In this document: positions 9,422 through 18,005 of the stretch, one piece after another
How the letters are laid out: the number at the start of each line of letters is the position of its first letter
Position numbering within the stretch: the first letter of the stretch is position 1
Origin: Streptomyces sp. AM 2-1-1
GTDB lineage: Bacteria > Actinomycetota > Actinomycetes > Streptomycetales > Streptomycetaceae
NCBI RefSeq assembly: GCF_029167645.1
Contig: NZ_CP119147.1
Location: 5,350,501-5,414,500 of the forward strand
DNA length: 64,000 nucleotides
Direction: 5' to 3'
The notes under the pieces: model-generated
Databases searched by the model: none
Told to the model about the DNA's origin: nothing
Seen by the model: the letters and a program-made list of their open reading frames with translations, nothing else
Made by a program: the position numbers and the translations under genes

Positions 9422-9635
9422 GGAGGTCTGCCTCGCGGGTCGTCGCATCGGGGCCGGAGCCCGCGGGCGGGCTCCTCGGAACAGTATCCGGACAGTATCC
9501 GGTGCACCCTTCCCCCGACCGTCCCGGAGGGCCGCTCCGTCCCGGTGACCGGGGCCGTGCGGTCCGCCGCCGGACGGGGAGGGCCGGGCGGGACCAATCG
9601 CGCCCCGCCTCTGGCCGCGTGGGATTACCGGGCGG

Positions 9636-9641
9636 TATACA
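9636..9641 (+). promoter_or_regulatory. Candidate -10 box for the SGNH esterase gene
   Basis: TATACA at 9636-9641 stands out in very GC-rich DNA and would give a leader of about 70 bases before the esterase ATG. I see no strong -35 partner. Nothing else is recognised in the 9422-9720 intergenic stretch. Confidence 0.3.
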
Positions 9642-9720
9642 AGCTCCGTCGTGTCGTGCGGCGCCCGCGGCCGGTCTCGGCTCCGCGTGGCGGCGTCCAG
9701 GTCTACCGGGAGGAACGCAC

Positions 9721-10695
9721 ATGGCGGACAAGGGAGTTGCGGTGGCGCGGCGTCGCGCGGTGGCCGTGGGGGCGGTGCTCGGGAGCTGCGCGCTGCTCGT
9801 GGCCTCGGTGGCACCGGCGGCGGCGCACGGCACCGGCACCGATGCGGCGCACGGGACGACGGCGGGGCACGGGACGACGGCGGGGCACGGTAGGGGCGGC
9901 GGACACGGGGGCCACGGCCCGGGTCGGGCGCACCGGCCGCGCTACGTCGCGCTCGGGGACTCGTACACGTCGGGGCCGGCCATCCCTCCGCAGGTCGACG
10001 CCGGCTGCGCCCGCTCCGGCGCCAACTACCCCTCCCTGGTCGCACGGCGGAAGAACGCCTCCGCCTTCGAGGACGTGAGCTGCGGCGGGGCGACGACGGA
10101 GCAGATGTGGACGGCGCAGGGCGCCAACGCCCCGCAGCTGCGGGCGCTGAAGCGCGACACCGACCTCGTGACGCTCCAGATCGGCGGGAACGACATCGGC
10201 TTCGGATCGATCATCGCGACCTGCGCGGGCCTGGGCGCCCAGGCACCGGCGGGTGATCCGTGCCGGAGCCACTACACCTCCTCGGGGACGGACCGGCTGA
10301 CCGTCGCCATCGCGCGGACCGCCCCCAAGATCGACCGCGTGCTGCGGGCCGTGCACGCGAGGTCACCGCACGCCCGGGTCCTGGTCGTCGGCTACCCCGA
10401 CCTGCTCCCCGACGACGGCAGCGGCTGCTTCCCGGCGGTGCCCTTCGCGGCCGGGGACTTCCCCTACCTGCGGGACACCGAGAAGCGGCTCAACGCGATG
10501 CTCCGCCGGGCGGCCGTCCGCAACCACGCCGAGTACGTCGACACCTACGGCCCCACGCTCGGCCACGACATGTGCAAGGCGCCCGAGGACCGCTGGATCG
10601 AGCCGCTCGTGCCGGCCTCGCCCGCGGCCCCCGCCCACCCGAACGCCAAGGGCGAGCAGGCGATGGCGAACGCCGTGCTCGACCGGCTGAGGTAG
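9721..10695 (+). CDS. Secreted SGNH/GDSL-family esterase or lipase
   Basis: 324 residues with a Sec signal peptide (cleavage likely after APAAA, residue 35), a low-complexity His/Gly/Thr-rich stretch (36-73), and an SGNH hydrolase domain. Catalytic blocks are seen in order: GDSYTSG with nucleophile Ser81, the oxyanion Gly and Asn in GGND, and a C-terminal His in PAHPNAKG. Paired cysteines suggest disulfides, as in the Streptomyces scabies/rimosus SGNH lipases. ATG 9721 has GGGAGG 7 bases upstream. The His-rich linker may bind metal, but that is speculative. Confidence 0.9.
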   Translation: MADKGVAVARRRAVAVGAVLGSCALLVASVAPAAAHGTGTDAAHGTTAGHGTTAGHGRGGGHGGHGPGRAHRPRYVALGDSYTSGPAIPPQVDAGCARSGANYPSLVARRKNASAFEDVSCGGATTEQMWTAQGANAPQLRALKRDTDLVTLQIGGNDIGFGSIIATCAGLGAQAPAGDPCRSHYTSSGTDRLTVAIARTAPKIDRVLRAVHARSPHARVLVVGYPDLLPDDGSGCFPAVPFAAGDFPYLRDTEKRLNAMLRRAAVRNHAEYVDTYGPTLGHDMCKAPEDRWIEPLVPASPAAPAHPNAKGEQAMANAVLDRLR

Positions 10696-10748
10696 GTCCG
10701 GCGCGGGGCCGTCGAACGCCTCCCGGCGTCCACCGGCCCTGCCCCGCC

Positions 10749-10772
10749 CGGCCCGGCACCCGTGCCGGGCCG
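10749..10772. terminator. Hairpin between convergent esterase and cobU-fusion genes
   Basis: Perfect 11-bp arms (10749-10759 and 10762-10772) separated by 2 bases, in the gap between two convergent genes. It could end transcription from both sides. A short run of GGCAC repeats follows. Confidence 0.5.
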
Positions 10773-10812
10773 GCACGGCACGGCACGGGCCGACGGGGGA
10801 GCAGGCGGTCCC

Positions 10813-12015
10813 TCAGCCGCGCAGCACGAGCGGCAGTCCCGCCACGACCAGCAGCACCGTCTCGCACTCCGCCGCGAACGCCGCGTTCAGCCGCCCCAGT
10901 TCGTCGCGGAACCGGCGCCCCGCCGCGGTCGCCGGCACCACCCCCGAACCGACCTCGTTCGTCACCGCCACCACGGTCCGCCCGGTCTCCCGCACGGCGG
11001 CGACCAGATCCGTGACCCGCGCCCGCAGTGCCTTCTCCCCGCCGTCCGCCCAGCGCGCGTCGTCCCAGGCCTCCACCCGGTCCATCGCGTCGGTCAGCCA
11101 GAGCGAGAGGCAGTCGATCAGCAGGGGCGGCCCGTCCGCCCGCAGCAGCTCCGCCACCTCGCAGGTCTCCTCGGTGCGCCAGGCGGACGGTCTGCGCTCA
11201 CGGTGCAGTCCGACCCGGGCGGCCCACTCGGCGTCCCCGTCCCGCCGGCCGCCCGTCGCCACGTACACCACGCCGGGGAAGGTCTCCAGCCGCAGCTCCG
11301 CCTCCACCGACTTGCCCGACCGGGCGCCCCCGGTCACCAGGGTCCGCCGGGGCGGCGCGACCGGAGGGCGGTACTCCCCGGTCACCAGCGTCGTCCCGTC
11401 GGGCACCGCCCGGGCGCCGGCCGCCGCGAGCCGGCGGTCCAGTTCGGCCCCCCACGGCGCGTCGTGGTCCAGGTGGACGGCGACGACCTCGGTGACCGGC
11501 CCGACCGCGCCCACCGCCCGCAGCCGCGCCAGCGCGTCCGGCCGCCCCACCACGTCGCCGACGACCAGGTCGTACGGCTCCGGGAACGGCTCGGCGAGCC
11601 CGGCCGGGGCGGCGCCCTGGGGCAGGTACAGCAGCCGCTCGCCGTCCGGGGAGATCACCTCGTACCCGGTGCCCGGCGCGTCCATCGGCACCGCCCGGAC
11701 CCGGTGGCCGCTGATCAGCGTCAACACCTGTCCGTCCGGCACCCGGCCCGCCCGGGGGAGCCCCGGGGGCAGTTCGACGGGGGGTCCGTTCTGCGGGTGG
11801 GTCAGCAGCACCTGGCGCACCCCGCCCAGCGAGTGCCCGGCGCGGGCGGCGGCGAGCGCCGCGCCCGGGGTGAGGTCGAGCAGCACGGCGTCGTCGACGA
11901 GCAGGGCCGTCGTGGCCCGCGCACCGCCGCCGCGGGCGGTCGCGCACGCGGCGCAGGGGCAGTCGGGCCGGGGCAGTCCGCCGGGGGCTCCGGTGCCGAG
12001 GAGAGTCAGTTCCAC
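10813..12015 (-). CDS. cobU: Metallo-beta-lactamase-like domain fused to CobU kinase/guanylyltransferase
   Basis: 400-residue fusion. Residues 1 to about 215 look like a PhnP/RNase Z-type metallo-beta-lactamase domain: GTGAPGGLP, then a CPCAAC cluster (C19, C21, C24) like the structural zinc site of PhnP. The catalytic HxHxDH motif appears to be degraded to LLTHPQNG near residue 74. From about 222 comes CobU: P-loop TGGARSGKS (K235), YVATGG, LIDCLSLWLTD and VTNEVGSGVVP. CobU phosphorylates adenosylcobinamide and transfers GMP to it. GTG 12015 is chosen because the domain begins there; the longer frame upstream is GC-rich padding. Such fusions are, from memory, typical for Streptomyces. Confidence 0.88.
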   Translation of the reverse strand: MELTLLGTGAPGGLPRPDCPCAACATARGGGARATTALLVDDAVLLDLTPGAALAAARAGHSLGGVRQVLLTHPQNGPPVELPPGLPRAGRVPDGQVLTLISGHRVRAVPMDAPGTGYEVISPDGERLLYLPQGAAPAGLAEPFPEPYDLVVGDVVGRPDALARLRAVGAVGPVTEVVAVHLDHDAPWGAELDRRLAAAGARAVPDGTTLVTGEYRPPVAPPRRTLVTGGARSGKSVEAELRLETFPGVVYVATGGRRDGDAEWAARVGLHRERRPSAWRTEETCEVAELLRADGPPLLIDCLSLWLTDAMDRVEAWDDARWADGGEKALRARVTDLVAAVRETGRTVVAVTNEVGSGVVPATAAGRRFRDELGRLNAAFAAECETVLLVVAGLPLVLRG

Positions 12016-12225
12016 ACCCTGATCCTGCCGCGTGCGCGCCGGGCGTGCGCGCCCGGCCGTCCCTCCGTCGCCCACCGCGCGCCCGCGCCGGTCCGGTACC
12101 AGCCGCTCCGGGCGACTGCCCGAGCCGGGTTCCGGACACCCCGGCGGCAATCTTCCGGACGATCACATCGGTAACGCCCGCCGAGGCCCTAGGCTCGGGG
12201 CAGCAACAGGACCCAGGAGGCTGAC

Positions 12226-12573
12226 ATGGCGTGGACGTGGCGGTTCGAGAAGTCCGACGGTACGGAGACGGAGCCGGCGGTGCAGCCGGAGGAGTTCACC
12301 ACCCAGGGTGACGCGGAATCCTGGATCGGTGAGTTCTGGAAGGAGCTCCTGGACGGTGGGGCGGACGGGGTGACGCTCTTCGACGACTCCACGAAGATCT
12401 ACGGCCCGATGAGCCTCCACGCGGAGACGGAGTCCCGGCCCGCGCCCGAGGCCGAGCCGGAGCCCGAGCCGGAGGCCGAGCCCGACGCCGGTCACCGGGC
12501 CGCTCCGGAAACGGCGCCGGTCTCCGCGCCGGAACCACCGCCGGCCTCCGCGCCGGAAGCCGGGACCGCGTGA
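12226..12573 (+). CDS. Small conserved acidic protein with Pro/Glu tail
   Basis: 115 residues. The N-terminal 65 residues look folded (start MAWTWRFEKSDG, then a Trp- and acid-rich segment with DAESWIGEFWKELLDGG). The C-terminal half is a low-complexity Pro/Glu/Ala tail. There is no signal peptide or membrane segment. AGGAGG precedes the ATG by 6 bases, so it is clearly translated. I recognise it only as a hypothetical protein common in Streptomyces; function unknown. Confidence 0.82.
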   Translation: MAWTWRFEKSDGTETEPAVQPEEFTTQGDAESWIGEFWKELLDGGADGVTLFDDSTKIYGPMSLHAETESRPAPEAEPEPEPEAEPDAGHRAAPETAPVSAPEPPPASAPEAGTA

Positions 12574-12584
12574 CGTGACGCCCC

Positions 12585-12624
12585 GGGCGGGGGCGGGGGA
12601 GCGGATCGTTCCGCGCCCCCGCCC
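12585..12624. terminator. Hairpin between convergent genes
   Basis: Perfect 11-bp GC arms (12585-12595 and 12614-12624) with an 18-base loop, between the small acidic protein gene and the convergent htrA-like gene. Probably bidirectional. Confidence 0.5.
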
Positions 12625-12638
12625 GCTCCCGGACGGGG

Positions 12639-13727
12639 TCAGATCTCGCCGAGGGTGACCTCGGCCGTCCGCGTGCCACCGCCGCGGGTGTAGGTCACCC
12701 GGACCTTGTCCCCGGGCTGCTCGGCGGCGAGCGCCTCGGCGAGCGAGGTGATCGTGGTGACCTCGGTGTCACCGATCCCGGTGACGATGTCGCCGACCCG
12801 CATCCCCCCGTCGTACGCGGCCCCGTCCCGCTCCACGCTCACCAGCGCCACGCCGGCCGGCTGGTAGTCGTCGTCGACGACCGTGCGGCCGGTGACGTCG
12901 AGCGCGGCCCGCCCCGAGGCGGTGACCTCGCCGTGGTCGATGATCTGGTCCGCGATGGTCTTCACCGTCGAGACCGGGATGGCGAACCCGATGCCGGGAG
13001 CCGCGCTGTTGCCGAGGGCGGGGTCGGTCGCCGCGAGCGTGGGGATGCCGATGACCTCGCTGTTCAGATTGACCAGCGCGCCCCCGCTGTTGCCCGGGTT
13101 GATCGCCGCCGAGGTCTGCACCATGTTGGCGAGGGTCGCCCCCGTGCCGCCGCCGGACGAGGGCTCACTGACGGTCCGGCCGAGCGCCGAGACGATGCCC
13201 TGGGTGACGCTGCTGGAGAGGCCGAGCGGTGAGCCCATCGCCAGCACGATCTGCCCCACCTCGACCTTCTCCGAATCGCCGAACTTCGCCGCCCGCAGCC
13301 CCTCCGGCGCGTCGCCGAGGCGGATCACCGCCAGGTCCTGCTCCGGGTAGGACGAGACCAGCGAGGCGTCGAGCACCTTCTCGCCGGTGGCGACACTGAC
13401 CTTGAAGGACGTCTCCTCACCGACGACGTGCGCGTTGGTCACGATGGTGCCGTCGGTGTCGTAGACGATGCCGGAGCCCAGACCGTCGGCGGTCTGGATC
13501 TGGACCACCGACGGCAGCACGTCGTTGATCACCCGCTGGTAGTCGGATTCCAGCTGGGCCACGGCGCGGGAGGCCGAGTCGGCCCGGGCGGCCGACGTGG
13601 AGGACTCGGGGGCGGCCGGCCCCGAGTCCGGGCCCGAACAGCCGCTCGCCAGGGCGAGGGCGCAGAGACCCGCGACCAGGGGCAGCGGCGATCGGCGTGC
13701 GCGGTGGCGGAAGTGGGATGCGTCCAT
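12639..13727 (-). CDS. HtrA/DegP-like serine protease lipoprotein with PDZ domain
   Basis: 362 residues. The signal peptide ends in a lipobox (LALASGC, lipidated Cys30), so the protease is anchored outside the membrane. The trypsin-fold domain has the triad His (VTNAHVV), Asp (DLAVIRL) and Ser (NPGNSGGAL). One C-terminal PDZ domain (about 275-362) includes GGMRVGDIVTGIG. The family degrades or refolds damaged exported proteins. The ATG at 13727 matches the signal peptide, but no strong Shine-Dalgarno is seen. An upstream in-frame ATG would add 28 residues before the signal. Confidence 0.92.
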   Translation of the reverse strand: MDASHFRHRARRSPLPLVAGLCALALASGCSGPDSGPAAPESSTSAARADSASRAVAQLESDYQRVINDVLPSVVQIQTADGLGSGIVYDTDGTIVTNAHVVGEETSFKVSVATGEKVLDASLVSSYPEQDLAVIRLGDAPEGLRAAKFGDSEKVEVGQIVLAMGSPLGLSSSVTQGIVSALGRTVSEPSSGGGTGATLANMVQTSAAINPGNSGGALVNLNSEVIGIPTLAATDPALGNSAAPGIGFAIPVSTVKTIADQIIDHGEVTASGRAALDVTGRTVVDDDYQPAGVALVSVERDGAAYDGGMRVGDIVTGIGDTEVTTITSLAEALAAEQPGDKVRVTYTRGGGTRTAEVTLGEI

Positions 13728-13826
13728 GGCCGGAGTATCCCGTTCGTCCCTTTCGGGCGGCGGGTGGTGCTGGGCCGAACGGACCCGGACAGGACCGGAT
13801 GCCCGCCTCACCGGCGGGGGAGGCCG

Positions 13827-14633
13827 TCAGGTCCGTTCGCCGCGTACGCCGCAGAGGTGGAGGAGCGCGGCGACCCGCCGGTAGGGGTCGGTCCGCCCGG
13901 CCCGCTCCTCGGCGGCGAACATCTGCTCCAGCGCGGCCGCGTCGGGCAGCGGGGCGTCGCCGGGCGCGTTGTCGGTGAAGACCCGCACCCCGTACCAGGC
14001 GTGCAGCGGCGCCGCGATCCCCGCCAGGGTGGCGGTCAGCGCGTCGAGCCGGTCGGCCCGCACCCGCAGGCCCAGCCGGTTGGTGTAGCAGGCGGTGTCG
14101 AAGGCGGCGTGCGCCGAGCCGAAGTCACCGGCCGCGGCGGGGCGCATCGCCAGCGCGTCGCCGTTCCGTACGAGGAGCGAGAGGAGACCGCCGGGTGCCA
14201 GCACCCGGGCCAGCCCCGCCAGCAGGGCGTCCGGCTCCTCGACGTACATCAGTACGCCGTGGCAGAGCACCATGTCGAAGCTGCCCGGGAGGAAGTGGAC
14301 CCCCGTCTCGGAGCCGTCCCCTTCGATCAGCTGTACGCGCTCGCGGATGCCCTCGGGCTCGTGCTCCAGCGCCTCGCGGGCCGACGCCAGCATCGCCGGG
14401 TCGGAGTCCAGGCCGGTCACCGAGTGGCCGGCCCGCGCCAGACGCAGCGCCTGGGTGCCCTGGCCCAGCCCGACGTCGAGGACGCGCAGCCGCCGGCCCA
14501 CCGGGAAGCGGGCCGCTATCTGCTCGTCCAGCTGCCGGGCCACGAGCTCTTGGCGGACGACGTTGCGCAGTCCGCCGAGCCCCGCGAGCCAGGTCGCGGA
14601 GCCGTCGGCGAAGCCGGAAGCCTCTGCGGTCAG
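13827..14633 (-). CDS. Class I SAM-dependent methyltransferase with probable CTG start
   Basis: 268 residues. Rossmann methyltransferase motifs are clear: VLDVGLGQGTQAL (SAM-binding motif I), TGLDSDP (acidic residue for ribose), and FDMVLCHGVLMYV (motif IV region). Substrate unknown. No ATG, GTG or TTG is found at a plausible place. The in-frame CTG at 14633 overlaps the TGA stop of the upstream DUF3043 gene (CTGA), and GAGGAG lies 7 bases before it, so a CTG start with translational coupling is the best reading. Homologues would be expected to begin just before GFADGSATWLAGLGG. Confidence 0.85.
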   Translation of the reverse strand: MTAEASGFADGSATWLAGLGGLRNVVRQELVARQLDEQIAARFPVGRRLRVLDVGLGQGTQALRLARAGHSVTGLDSDPAMLASAREALEHEPEGIRERVQLIEGDGSETGVHFLPGSFDMVLCHGVLMYVEEPDALLAGLARVLAPGGLLSLLVRNGDALAMRPAAAGDFGSAHAAFDTACYTNRLGLRVRADRLDALTATLAGIAAPLHAWYGVRVFTDNAPGDAPLPDAAALEQMFAAEERAGRTDPYRRVAALLHLCGVRGERT

Positions 14634-15226
14634 GGTCGCTCTCCTCGCTTGACCTGCGGCTTCGGCAGCCGCATCCGACGCATCTGGAGGGTGCGCATCA
14701 GGCCGTACGCGACGGCGCCGCGCTGCGGGGTGTCCGGGAAGCGCGTCCGCAGCTGCTTGCGCAGCCGGACCGCGATACCGATGGAGTCCAGCACGATCAG
14801 CACGATCACACCCAGCCACAGCAGCAGCGAGATGTTCTGGAGGTTCCGGACCTGGATCACGCTGAGGACCAGGATGACCACGGCCATCGGCAGGAACCAC
14901 TCGGCGACGCAGAAGCGCGAGTCCACGAAGTCGCGGACGAAGCGCCGCACCGGGCCCTTGTCGCGGACCGGGAGGTAGCGCTCGTCGCCGGAGGCGAGGG
15001 CCTCGCGCTGCTTGGCCATGTCGACCCGGCGTGCCTCGCGCTGGCGCTTCACCGCCTCCTTGCGGTCGACGGGCGTCGTCGAGGCGCGACGGCGCTGCGT
15101 CTGCGCGTCGGTGCGCTTCGGCGTGGGGCGACCCTTGGGAGCCTGCGGGTCGCGGGACTGGGTGGAGAGGTCCGCCGTCACCTTGCCGGTGGGGGCCTTC
15201 TCTTGACTGGAGCGGCTACGGAACAC
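14630..15226 (-). CDS. DUF3043 family membrane protein
   Basis: 198 residues. The N-terminal 110 residues are highly charged and basic (RRRASTTPVDRKEAVKRQRE), followed by two hydrophobic helices (about 112-130 and 135-155) and a basic C-terminus. This layout and the FVDSRFCVAEWFLP motif match the actinobacterial DUF3043 family, function unknown. GTG 15226 lies 8 bases after TACCCT (15240-15235 on the minus strand), an arrangement fitting a leaderless mRNA; no good Shine-Dalgarno is present. Its stop overlaps the start of the methyltransferase gene, so the two are coupled. Confidence 0.85.
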   Translation of the reverse strand: MFRSRSSQEKAPTGKVTADLSTQSRDPQAPKGRPTPKRTDAQTQRRRASTTPVDRKEAVKRQREARRVDMAKQREALASGDERYLPVRDKGPVRRFVRDFVDSRFCVAEWFLPMAVVILVLSVIQVRNLQNISLLLWLGVIVLIVLDSIGIAVRLRKQLRTRFPDTPQRGAVAYGLMRTLQMRRMRLPKPQVKRGERP

Positions 15227-15512
15227 AAAACCCAAGGGTACGGGGTCCGGCGGGCGGGCATACGGAGAGGGCGGGAACGATCCGGCAACGGCCCGCGTCC
15301 CCAACGGTGTCCCACCGGGGCAACACGGACGTCCGCCCCGGTGGACCCGCACCCCCGCACTCCTCCTCGGGCGGGAGCGGCCGAGGAGCGCAGTCGTCCT
15401 TGGGGAGGACCACATCGGGCTCCGAACAGTGCGGTAATGGAGACGGGGCCCGTACTGTGGGTTCTGTCGGAGTGATGGAGCTCAGTCGTCAAGAAGGGGG
15501 CGCGCGCAGCCC

Positions 15513-16310
15513 ATGAGCGGTGTCATGAAGCGTATGGGAATGATCTTCCGCGCGAAGGCGAACAAGGCCCTTGACCGGGCCGAGGATCCGCGCGAGACCC
15601 TCGACTACTCGTACCAGAAACAGCTGGAACTGCTGCAGAAGGTGCGCCGCGGAGTCGCCGACGTGGCGACCTCGCGCAAACGCCTGGAACTCCAGCTGAA
15701 CCAGTTGCAGGGCCAGTCGTCCAAGCTGGAGGACCAGGGCCGCAAGGCGCTCGCGCTCGGCCGGGAGGACTTGGCCCGCGAGGCGCTCTCCCGCCGCGCC
15801 GCGCTCCAGCAGCAGGTCACGGACCTGGAGACCCAGCACCGGACGCTGCAGGGCGAGGAGGAGAAGCTCACCCTCGCGGCGCAGCGGCTCCAGGCCAAGG
15901 TCGACGCCTTCCGCACCAAGAAGGAGACGATCAAGGCCACCTACACCGCCGCGCAGGCGCAGACCCGCATCGGCGAGGCGTTCTCCGGCATCTCCGAGGA
16001 GATGGGCGACGTCGGCCTGGCCATCCAGCGGGCCGAGGACAAGACGCAGCAGCTGCAGGCCCGGGCCGGCGCGATCGACGAACTGCTCGCCTCCGGCGCC
16101 CTGGACGACCCCAGCGGCACCGCCAAGGACGACATCGCCGCCGAGCTGGACCGCCTCTCCGGTGGTACGGATGTGGAGCTGGAGCTCCAGCGGATGAAGG
16201 CCGAACTGGCCGGCGGCACCTCGTCGGGCCAGCAGGCCATCGAGGGCGGCGTCCAGGACACCGCGCCCGGCTCCCAGCAGCAGTCTCCGAACCGGTACGA
16301 CAAGAGCTGA
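15513..16310 (+). CDS. pspA: PspA/IM30 family envelope-stress protein
   Basis: 265 residues, almost entirely coiled-coil helix, with the PspA N-terminal amphipathic segment (MKRMGMIFRAKANKALD) and the family block DPRETLDYSYQKQLELLQ. PspA/Vipp1 proteins polymerise on damaged membranes to keep them sealed; the Streptomyces protein is known to respond to envelope stress. The C-terminal 60 residues are a flexible Gly/Ser/Gln tail. ATG 15513 lies 12 bases after AAGAAGGGGG. The downstream partner PspAA follows after 9 bp. The 286-bp region before it should hold the promoter; I could not identify boxes with confidence. Confidence 0.94.
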   Translation: MSGVMKRMGMIFRAKANKALDRAEDPRETLDYSYQKQLELLQKVRRGVADVATSRKRLELQLNQLQGQSSKLEDQGRKALALGREDLAREALSRRAALQQQVTDLETQHRTLQGEEEKLTLAAQRLQAKVDAFRTKKETIKATYTAAQAQTRIGEAFSGISEEMGDVGLAIQRAEDKTQQLQARAGAIDELLASGALDDPSGTAKDDIAAELDRLSGGTDVELELQRMKAELAGGTSSGQQAIEGGVQDTAPGSQQQSPNRYDKS

Positions 16311-16319
16311 GGGAACGAC

Positions 16320-16598
16320 ATGATCGTACGGATCATGGGGGAGGGCCAGGTCGCACTGGCCGACAGCGAACTCGCCGGGCTGAACGCGCTCGACGACGAA
16401 CTGCTCGCCGAGATGGAGCGCGGCGACGGCCCGGGGTTCCGCACCACGCTGCACGCCCTGCTCGCCAGGGTGCGCGAGCTGGGTTCGCCGCTGCCCGACG
16501 ACTCCCTGGAACCGTCCGAACTGATCCTGCCGTCCCCGGACGCCACCCTCGAAGAGGTCCGCGCCATGCTCCACGACGACGGTCTGATCCCCGGCTGA
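16320..16598 (+). CDS. PspA-associated protein PspAA
   Basis: 92-residue acidic cytosolic protein starting MIVRIMGEGQV. It contains the features of the PspAA partner family: an N-terminal beta-rich segment, LNALDDELLAEME, and the C-terminal ATLEEVRAMLHDDGLIPG. PspAA genes sit directly after pspA in actinobacteria and are thought to modulate PspA. The 9-bp spacing supports a single transcript. No membrane segments. Confidence 0.87.
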   Translation: MIVRIMGEGQVALADSELAGLNALDDELLAEMERGDGPGFRTTLHALLARVRELGSPLPDDSLEPSELILPSPDATLEEVRAMLHDDGLIPG

Positions 16599-16751
16599 CG
16601 CACCGCACTCCGCCCCCGCCCGCCCGGTGCCACCGGGCGGGCGGCGGTGCGCCGGGCGGACGCCGTCCGGGGGCGTGCGCCCGGGGCGTACCGGTGTGCG
16701 CGATCCGCCGGCCGGCCGCGCCGCTCCCCGCACGCCGTACCGTTGCCCGAC

Positions 16752-18005
16752 GTGACCACCCTCGGAACCGGACTCGCGCGCGCCCGCCGCTGGCTGCGGA
16801 ACCACCCGCTCGCCTTCGACACGGGGCTCGCCCTCGCCGTCCTCGGGACCATGCTCGCCGCGTCCTTCGCCGACTCCGGTCCCGGCCACCACGGGCCCTC
16901 GTTCGGCTCCCGCACCCCGGCCCCGTCGAGCGTCGTCCTGATGCTGCTCGGCGCTGCCGCGCTGGTCCCGCGCAGGCGCCGGGCCCTGCAGGTGCTCGCC
17001 TTCACCTGCTGCCTGTCGGTCGTGGAGTTCGTGGTGGTGGACCCGCCCGGGCCGGTGGTGATGAGCGCCGTCGTCGCCCTCTACACCGTCGCCTCCCGCA
17101 CCGACCGGCCCACCACCTGGCGGGTCGGACTGGTCGCCGGCGCCGCGCTCACCGCCGCCGCGATGATCTTCGGTGCGGCCCCCTGGTACAGCCAGATCAA
17201 CCTCGGCGTCGTCGCCTGGACCGGCCTCGCCGGAGCGGCCGGGGACGCCGTGCGCAGCCGCCGGGCCTTCATCGACGCGATCCGGGAACGCGCCGAGCGC
17301 GCCGAGCGCACCCGCGACGAGGAGGCCCGCCGCCGCGTCGCGGAGGAGCGCCTGCGCATCGCCCGCGACCTGCACGACGTCGTCGCCCACCACATCGCCC
17401 TGGTCAACGTCCAGGCCGGGGTCGCCGCCCATGTCATGGACAAGCGACCCGACCAGGCCAAGGAAGCGCTCGCGCACGTACGGAACGCCAGCCGCTCCGC
17501 CCTCGACGAGCTCCGCGCCACCGTCGGTCTGCTGCGCCAGTCCGGCGACCCCGCGGCCCCCACCGAACCCGCACCCGGCCTCGCCGTCCTCGGCGAACTC
17601 GTCGAGACCTTCCGCAACGCCGGCCTCCCGGTCGAGGTGGCCTGCCCCGAACAGGCCGCCCCGCTGCCCGCCGCCGTCGACCTGGCCGCCTACCGCGTCG
17701 TCCAGGAGGCCCTCACCAATGTCCGCAAGCACGCGGGGTCCGGCACGAAGGCCGAGGTCAGCGTCGTCCGGGTCGGCGCCACCGCCGAGGTGACCGTGCT
17801 CGACGACGGGCGCGGCACCCCCGCGATCCCGGCCCAGGGCGGCCCCGGCGGTGGCCACGGGCTCCTCGGCATGCGCGAGCGCGTCACCGCGCTCGGCGGC
17901 ACCCTCACGGCGGGACCCCGCTACGGCGGCGGATTCAGGGTGCATGCGATCCTCCCGGTGGACGTCCGCCCGGGAGGTCCGGACCGGACGGGGGATCTCG
18001 CGTGA
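16752..18005 (+). CDS. NarL/DesK-type sensor histidine kinase
   Basis: 417 residues: about five membrane helices in residues 20-175 with very little outside, then a HisKA_3 dimerisation domain (RIARDLHDVVAHH, phospho-His in RDLHD) and a degenerate HATPase (VLDDGRGTP, GHGLLGMRERV). This type senses signals in or at the membrane. GTG 16752 is preferred because TACCGT is 8 bases upstream, consistent with a leaderless start, and because the frame further upstream encodes arginine-rich padding. Its stop overlaps the regulator start (GTGA). The position after pspA-pspAA suggests, but does not prove, an envelope-related signal. Confidence 0.9.
   Translation: MTTLGTGLARARRWLRNHPLAFDTGLALAVLGTMLAASFADSGPGHHGPSFGSRTPAPSSVVLMLLGAAALVPRRRRALQVLAFTCCLSVVEFVVVDPPGPVVMSAVVALYTVASRTDRPTTWRVGLVAGAALTAAAMIFGAAPWYSQINLGVVAWTGLAGAAGDAVRSRRAFIDAIRERAERAERTRDEEARRRVAEERLRIARDLHDVVAHHIALVNVQAGVAAHVMDKRPDQAKEALAHVRNASRSALDELRATVGLLRQSGDPAAPTEPAPGLAVLGELVETFRNAGLPVEVACPEQAAPLPAAVDLAAYRVVQEALTNVRKHAGSGTKAEVSVVRVGATAEVTVLDDGRGTPAIPAQGGPGGGHGLLGMRERVTALGGTLTAGPRYGGGFRVHAILPVDVRPGGPDRTGDLA

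Noticed and set aside
7418..9430. Possible cobalamin riboswitch before cobS, cobT or the cobU fusion
   Set aside because: I looked for the B12-box (GCCACTG) and adjoining conserved blocks in the upstream regions and did not find them.
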